Assembly: GCA_017881905.1 (NCBI GenBank) | Contig: JADGQI010000063.1 | Location: 1-47,578, forward strand | DNA: 47,578 bases | Source: Chloroflexota bacterium | Lineage (GTDB): Bacteria > Chloroflexota > Limnocylindria > Limnocylindrales > CSP1-4 | Direction: 5' to 3' | Shown here: positions 43,071 through 47,578 of the stretch, piece by piece | Layout: each line of letters opens with the position of its first letter | Numbering within the stretch: position 1 is the stretch's first letter | The notes under the pieces: generated by a model | The model's database searches: none | What the model was told of the DNA's origin: nothing | The model's input: the letters and a program-made list of their open reading frames with translations, nothing else | Position numbers and translations under genes: made by a program

Positions 43071-44008
43071 CACCAGTTCACGCCACCTTCGAGATCGCCC
43101 TCCATCTCGTCGAGGTCGCGCGAGTACGCACCGGCCGACAGGTACTTCCACCCGCCGTCGGGCAGGAGGGCGACGATCGTGCCCCGCTCCATCGACGAGG
43201 CGACCCGGACAGCCGCGACGAGGACGGCGCCGCTCGACGGCCCGGCGAAGATCCCCTCGCGGACCACGAGCTCGCGCAGGGACGCGACGGCATCCCGGTT
43301 CGACACGAGGAACTTCCCGTCGAGCAGGCCCGGGTCGAAGATCTCCGGCACGAACCCCTCGTCGAGCGAGCGCAGGCCCTGGACCGCGTCACCCGGGAGC
43401 GGCTCGGCGGCGAAGATCCGCACCCCGGGCTTCGCCCGGCGGAAGAAGCGAGCGACGCCCATCAGCGTGCCGCCCGTCCCGAGCCCCGCCACGAAGGCGT
43501 CGACGTCGGGGCAGTCGGCCAGGATCTCCGGCCCCGTCGTTTCCTCGTGCACGCGGGGGTTCGCGTCGTTGCCGTACTGGTAGGGCATGACGTAGCGGGG
43601 ATCGCCCGCGGCGAGCTCCCTGGCCAGGGCGATCGCCCCGTTCGATCCCAGCGCTCCAGGTGAGTCGATCACCTCGGCTCCGAACAGGGCCGCCATCTGA
43701 CGCCGCTCGGTGGTGATGTTGTCGGGCATGACCAGCGTGACCCGGTAGCCCTTGCGGCGGCCGATCATCGCCAGTGCGATCCCGGTATTGCCCGAGGTGG
43801 GCTCGAGGATCACCGAGTCGGGCGCGAGCCGGCCGGACCGCTCCAGATCCTCGATCAGCGCCTTGGCGACACGGTCCTTGACCGAGCCGGTCGGGTTGGC
43901 CATCTCGAGCTTGGCGAACAGGCGGACCGCCGGGTTCGGTGACATCCGGGGGATCTCGACCAGGGGAGTGTGGCCGATGGCATCGACGATGCTGGGGAAG
44001 ACGCTCAC
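43067..44008 (-). CDS. cysM: Cysteine synthase, CysM type (O-phosphoserine sulfhydrylase-like)
   Basis: A 313-residue PLP enzyme. Lys44 in ANPTGSVKDRV binds PLP, EPTSGNTGIALA binds the substrate carboxylate and GLGTGGTLMG the phosphate. GLRSLDEGFVPE places Arg213 where the mycobacterial enzyme has Arg220, which recognises O-phosphoserine, and the tail has GWKYLSAGAYSRDLD. It would use the thiocarboxylate of the CysO-like carrier as sulfur donor. Start and stop both form GTGA overlaps with neighbours. Confidence 0.93.
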   Translation of the reverse strand: MSVFPSIVDAIGHTPLVEIPRMSPNPAVRLFAKLEMANPTGSVKDRVAKALIEDLERSGRLAPDSVILEPTSGNTGIALAMIGRRKGYRVTLVMPDNITTERRQMAALFGAEVIDSPGALGSNGAIALARELAAGDPRYVMPYQYGNDANPRVHEETTGPEILADCPDVDAFVAGLGTGGTLMGVARFFRRAKPGVRIFAAEPLPGDAVQGLRSLDEGFVPEIFDPGLLDGKFLVSNRDAVASLRELVVREGIFAGPSSGAVLVAAVRVASSMERGTIVALLPDGGWKYLSAGAYSRDLDEMEGDLEGGVNWW

Positions 44009-44280
44009 GCGCCCCCGGCCATCGCGGGCAGGATGACCAGCTCGTCACGCGGATCGACCGGCGTGGCGACGCCGTCGAGGTAACGGACGTCCTGGCCGTC
44101 GAGGTAGACGTTGACGAACCGGTTCAGCTCGCCGTCGGGCGTGAACAGCTGGTCGCGCAAGCCGGGATGCGCCTCGACCAGCCCGTCGAGGAGCTCGCCG
44201 ACGGTCGCGCCGGAGACGTCGACCTGCTTCGCCCCGCCGACGTTCGCCCGCAGGACGGGCGGGATCCGGACGGCGCTCAC
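44005..44280 (-). CDS. cysO: CysO/MoaD/ThiS-type sulfur carrier protein ending Gly-Gly-Ala
   Basis: A 91-residue ubiquitin-like carrier. It has VRIPPVLRANVGG at the start, GATVGELLDGLVEAHPGLRD, ELNRFVNVYLDGQDVRYL and the end ELVILPAMAGGA, very similar in layout to mycobacterial CysO, which ends with a free Gly-Gly. Here an extra Ala follows the diglycine (codons GGG GGC GCG TGA). A C-terminal thiocarboxylate can form only on a terminal Gly, so the Ala must be removed first. GTG 44280 overlaps the moeZ stop, and its TGA overlaps the cysM GTG. Confidence 0.92.
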   Translation of the reverse strand: MSAVRIPPVLRANVGGAKQVDVSGATVGELLDGLVEAHPGLRDQLFTPDGELNRFVNVYLDGQDVRYLDGVATPVDPRDELVILPAMAGGA

Positions 44281-45494
44281 GAGGCCCCGCCGAGCACGCC
44301 CAGACCGGGGCCGCCCAGCGTGAACGTCCCATCGCCGACCCCGGCGACCGCCATCGGACGTCCAGCGGCGCGGGCCTCGACGGCCGCGTCCGAGCACGTC
44401 GGGCAGGCCGGATCGCGACGCAGCTTGAGCTCGTTGAACGACGCGTCAAGGGCGTCGAACAGGAGGAGCCGGCCGGCCAGCGTGTCGCCGATGCCCAGCA
44501 GGAGCTTGATCGCCTCGTTCGCCTGGAGGAGTCCCATGATCCCCGGCACGACGCCGAGGACCCCGGCGACCGAGCAGCCCGGGGCGAGCTCGGGCGGCGG
44601 CGGGGTCGGATAGAGGCAGCGGTAGCACGGACCGTCGAACGGCTTGAACACCGTCAGCTGGCCCTCGAACCGGAGGACGCTGGCGTGGACGACGGGGATC
44701 CCGGCCGCGACGGCCGCGTCGTTGAGCAGGTAGCGCGTCTCGAACGTATCGGTCCCGTCGACGATGACGTCGTACCCGGCGATCAGCCGATCGACGTTGT
44801 CGGCGACGAGCATCTCCTCGTGGGCGACGACCTTCACGTCCGGGTTGAGCCCCTGGATCGTGATGCGCGCCGACTCGACCTTCTTCTCGCCGATCCGGGC
44901 GTTGGTGTGGATGATCTGGCGCTGGAGGTTGGACAGGTCGACGACGTCGAAGTCGACGATCCCGATCGTGCCGACGCCCGCCGCCGCGAGGTAGAGCATG
45001 GCCGGCGAGCCGAGCCCCCCAGCCCCGATGAACAGCACCTTCGATTCGAGCAACCGCGTCTGACCCTGGATGCCGACCTCGGGGATGAGCAGGTGACGGC
45101 TGTAGCGCTGCTTCTGCTCGGCGGTCAGGACCGGCGGGATGGTCCAGTCGAGACCCTTGGTCTTCCAGCCCTGGAACCCGCTCTTCATCGAGGTCAGGTC
45201 CGTATACCCCATATCGCGCAGGGTCTGGGCGGCGAACAGCGATCGGACGCCACCCGCGCAGTACAGGACCACCGGACGGTCGCGATCCGGGACCGCGGCC
45301 TCGATGTCCTGCTCGAGATAGCTCTTGCTGATGTGGATCGCGCCGGGGATGTGGCCCTGCTCCCACTCGGAGGCTTCGCGGACGTCGACGAGGACCGCCT
45401 CGCCACGGCTGCGCAGGGCGTCGACCTCGAGCGCGTCCGCCTCGTGGACGGTCGAGCGGGCTTCGCGGAGGAGATCGGCGTAGGACTTCGGCAT
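44277..45494 (-). CDS. MoeZ/ThiF-like adenylyltransferase with N-terminal rhodanese domain
   Basis: A 405-residue fusion. Residues 15-115 are a rhodanese domain with active Cys79 in VVLYCAGGVRS. Residues 125-370 form an E1-like adenylating domain with GAGGLGSPAMLYL (157), a DVVDLSNLQRQ ATP segment, DGTDTFETRYLLND and zinc pairs CYRC and CPTC. It should adenylate the carrier C-terminus and supply sulfur. In mycobacterial MoeZ the rhodanese domain is C-terminal, so the order is swapped here. A Gly/Ala-rich tail of about 35 residues follows. It is the first gene of the GTGA-coupled set. Confidence 0.9.
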   Translation of the reverse strand: MPKSYADLLREARSTVHEADALEVDALRSRGEAVLVDVREASEWEQGHIPGAIHISKSYLEQDIEAAVPDRDRPVVLYCAGGVRSLFAAQTLRDMGYTDLTSMKSGFQGWKTKGLDWTIPPVLTAEQKQRYSRHLLIPEVGIQGQTRLLESKVLFIGAGGLGSPAMLYLAAAGVGTIGIVDFDVVDLSNLQRQIIHTNARIGEKKVESARITIQGLNPDVKVVAHEEMLVADNVDRLIAGYDVIVDGTDTFETRYLLNDAAVAAGIPVVHASVLRFEGQLTVFKPFDGPCYRCLYPTPPPPELAPGCSVAGVLGVVPGIMGLLQANEAIKLLLGIGDTLAGRLLLFDALDASFNELKLRRDPACPTCSDAAVEARAAGRPMAVAGVGDGTFTLGGPGLGVLGGAS

Positions 45495-45499
45495 GTGGT

Positions 45500-45595
45500 T
45501 CAGGACTCCGGATCGGGGCTGCCGACGGGCGGCAGAGGAGGAGGGACGGGAAGGTCGGAGAGGGTGCCGGTCAGGCCGGCCAGCGACACGCGCAT
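45500..45595 (-). CDS. Possible small ORF of 31 codons upstream of moeZ
   Basis: MRVSLAGLTGTLSDLPVP plus a proline-rich tail, stopping 5 nt before the moeZ ATG. No homology is recognised. It occupies most of the 123-bp sufU-moeZ gap and could be a leader, or chance coding in GC-rich DNA. Confidence 0.2.
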   Translation of the reverse strand: MRVSLAGLTGTLSDLPVPPPLPPVGSPDPES

Positions 45596-45617
45596 CGGAC
45601 GCCGTTCGATCCCGGGG

Positions 45618-46028
<411 letters not shown>

Positions 46029-46039
46029 GGCCGACAGCG

Positions 46040-46045
46040 AGTGTA
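46040..46045 (-). promoter_or_regulatory. -10 element TACACT upstream of sufU
   Basis: TACACTCG on the minus strand in the 88-bp sufS-sufU gap. The hexamer ends 11 nt before ATG 46028, implying a leader of only a few nucleotides. Confidence 0.4.
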
Positions 46046-46116
46046 CCGCCTTGGCCCAATTCCGACCAGCCGGGTCGGATATGAGCGGGTCCCCGGTGAC
46101 CGCGACCCGCCGCGGG

Positions 46117-47406
46117 TCAGCCTCGGAAGATGCGCTCCACCTCGACCAGGCCGGCCGCCAGGGCGTCGATGTCGGCGTTCGTCGAGAAGACGCTGAAGCT
46201 CGCCCGGGCCGTCGCGGCCAGGTCGAGCCGCTCATGGAGCGGCATCGTGCAGTGGTGACCGGCGCGCACGGCGATCCCGTAGCGGTCGAGGATCTGGGCG
46301 ACGTCGTGGGGATGGATGTCCGGCAGGTTGAACGGGATGACGCCGCCGCGGAGGTCGAGGTCCATCGGACCGTACACGGCGATATCCGGCACGGCGCGCG
46401 GCAACGCCTCGAGCGCGTACGCCACCAGTTCCCGTTCATGTGCACGGACGGCGTCCATCCCCAGGGCGGTGAGGTAGTCCGCGGCGACCCCCAGCCCGAT
46501 GGCATCGCCGACCGCCGGCGTGCCCGCCTCGAACTTCCACGGGATGTCGTTCCAGTCGCTCCGGCGGAGATGGACCTCGCGGATCATCTCGCCGCCGGCA
46601 AGGAACGGGGGCATGGCCTCGAGCAGCTCCCGCCGCGCCCAGAGCGCGCCGGAGCCCATCGGGGCGAGCATCTTGTGCCCGCTGAACGCGTAGAAGTCGA
46701 CCCCGAGCGCCTCGATGTCGACGGGCACATGCGGGACCGCCTGGGCGCCATCGACCAGGACGAGCGCCCCGGCGGCGTGGGCCATGTCGGCGATCTGGCG
46801 GACCGGGTTGATCGTGCCCAAGGTGTTCGACACGTGGGTGAACGCGACGAGCTTGGGCTTCAGGTGCAGGAGGACCTCGAAGACCTCCAGCCGCAGCAGG
46901 CCATCGTCCGAGATGGGCACGAACTCCAGGTCGCCGTCCTTCTCCTGGACAAGGAGCTGCCACGGCACGAGGTTGGCGTGGTGCTCCATCTCGGTCAGGA
47001 CGATGGCGTCGCCGCGGTCGATGTTGGCGCGGCCCCACGAGTAGGCGACGAGGTTGATCGCCTCCGTCGCGTTCCGGGTGAAGACGATCTCGTGGCTGTC
47101 GGGAGCGTTGATGAAGCGGGCCACCCGGGCGCGCGCCCCCTCGTACTCGGCCGTGGCCTTCTCGCCGATCGTGTAGATGCCGCGATGGACGTTCGCGTTG
47201 TACTCGCGGTAGTAGGCACTCACGGCGTCGATCACGACGTTCGGCTTCTGGCTGGTCGAGGCCGAGTCGAGGTAGACCAGCCGATGGCCGTTGACCTCCT
47301 GGTCGAGGATCGGGAAGTCAGCGCGGAGTGCCGCGGCATCGAGGGCGCCACGCGGCGCGGCCCCGCCGGTCGTGCCGGACGCCTTCGGCTGCTCGACGAT
47401 CGTCAT
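46117..47406 (-). CDS. sufS: Cysteine desulfurase SufS
   Basis: A 429-residue class II PLP cysteine desulfurase, mobilising sulfur from cysteine for Fe-S clusters. Recognisable are YLDSASTSQKP near 45, RNATEAINLVAYSWG, EMEHHANLVPWQ, VDGAQAVPH, the PLP Lys in FSGHKMLAPMG and the catalytic Cys in VRAGHHCTMPLHE. The first 20 residues are a variable Ala/Gly-rich extension. It starts 14 nt after sufC ends. Confidence 0.95.
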   Translation of the reverse strand: MTIVEQPKASGTTGGAAPRGALDAAALRADFPILDQEVNGHRLVYLDSASTSQKPNVVIDAVSAYYREYNANVHRGIYTIGEKATAEYEGARARVARFINAPDSHEIVFTRNATEAINLVAYSWGRANIDRGDAIVLTEMEHHANLVPWQLLVQEKDGDLEFVPISDDGLLRLEVFEVLLHLKPKLVAFTHVSNTLGTINPVRQIADMAHAAGALVLVDGAQAVPHVPVDIEALGVDFYAFSGHKMLAPMGSGALWARRELLEAMPPFLAGGEMIREVHLRRSDWNDIPWKFEAGTPAVGDAIGLGVAADYLTALGMDAVRAHERELVAYALEALPRAVPDIAVYGPMDLDLRGGVIPFNLPDIHPHDVAQILDRYGIAVRAGHHCTMPLHERLDLAATARASFSVFSTNADIDALAAGLVEVERIFRG

Positions 47407-47420
47407 CGCGGTCAGCCCGC

Positions 47421-47578
47421 CTAGCGGGCGGCCTCCACCGGCTCGAGATCGAGCTCCGGGCCCTTGGGCACGAGGAGCGCCTCGTCGGGCACGTCGGGCG
47501 ACAACCCCGCCTCGCGCAGGATCGGGCCGTAGCCCTCGTCCTCGAGACGCAGGGCGAGGTCCTTGCCGCCACTCTTGA
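47421..47578 (-). CDS. sufC: Fe-S assembly ATPase SufC (C-terminal fragment)
   Basis: The last 51 residues of a gene that runs off the right edge. KSGGKDLALRLEDEGYGPI matches the SufC C-terminus, where the family reads approximately VKSGG-LA-ELE-KGY. A SufC identity also fits the sufS-sufU order downstream. A tail of about 30 residues (SPDVPDEALLVPKGPELD onward) is longer than in E. coli SufC. It ends in TAG. Confidence 0.82.
   Translation of the reverse strand, partial: KSGGKDLALRLEDEGYGPILREAGLSPDVPDEALLVPKGPELDLEPVEAAR

Overview
This is a GC-rich, densely packed bacterial chromosome segment with no rRNA, tRNA, CRISPR array or insertion sequence that I can see. Gene content fits a Chloroflexota or Actinomycetota bacterium (inference): polyphosphate glucokinase, the CysO/CysM/Mec cysteine route with a MoeZ-like activator, SufCSU, many GTG starts and GTGA/ATGA overlaps. 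Stops are mostly TGA, with some TAG, and no intact gene called here ends in TAA. At least eight start codons lie 6-7 nt after a TAnnnT (-10-like) hexamer, which suggests widespread leaderless transcription.

Layout. 1-514: fumC (partial, minus), divergent from a LolA-like hypothetical gene. 1696-4906: an amino acid/polyamine-type permease followed by a glutamine-synthetase-family ligase. 4916-10698: a phosphorelay of a five-GAF hybrid histidine kinase, a free-standing Hpt protein and a response-regulator/cyclase protein with an altered cyclase active site. 10748-12832: SDR, ppgK and a CoxG-like protein. 12841-15486: a potassium-channel-like protein with an unusual filter (minus) and an aldehyde dehydrogenase (plus). 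15487-16014: gene-free DNA with degenerate repeats and a long inverted repeat. 16015-18499: small membrane proteins, a NUDIX hydrolase and a lipoprotein. 18509-22927 (minus): a GrpB-PurK fusion, a DUF1697 gene with an apparent C-terminal frameshift, icd and purE. 22953-23591: a KamB/NpmA-type 16S rRNA methyltransferase homologue interrupted at codon 16 by TAA.

23645-42625 is a large purine-salvage and degradation region: guanine deaminase, an HTH regulator, an amidohydrolase, an aldo/keto reductase, three-subunit xanthine dehydrogenase, urate oxidase, malate synthase, then on the minus strand a hydantoinase/allantoinase-like enzyme with a DUF3830 protein, then on the plus strand 5-hydroxyisourate hydrolase, OHCU decarboxylase, a nucleoside hydrolase and a complete ECF transporter (S, T, fused A). 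Read together: nucleoside uptake and hydrolysis, guanine to xanthine to urate to HIU to OHCU to allantoin, ring opening, and use of glyoxylate as malate. Steps from allantoate to glyoxylate have no recognised gene here, which makes DUF3830 and the D-aminoacylase-like amidohydrolase candidates.

42615-47578 (minus) is a sulfur region: sufC (partial), sufS, sufU, then moeZ-cysO-cysM-mec, the last four joined by three GTGA overlaps. The CysO-like carrier ends in Gly-Gly-Ala rather than Gly-Gly, so it would need trimming, plausibly by the JAMM protease encoded in the same operon.
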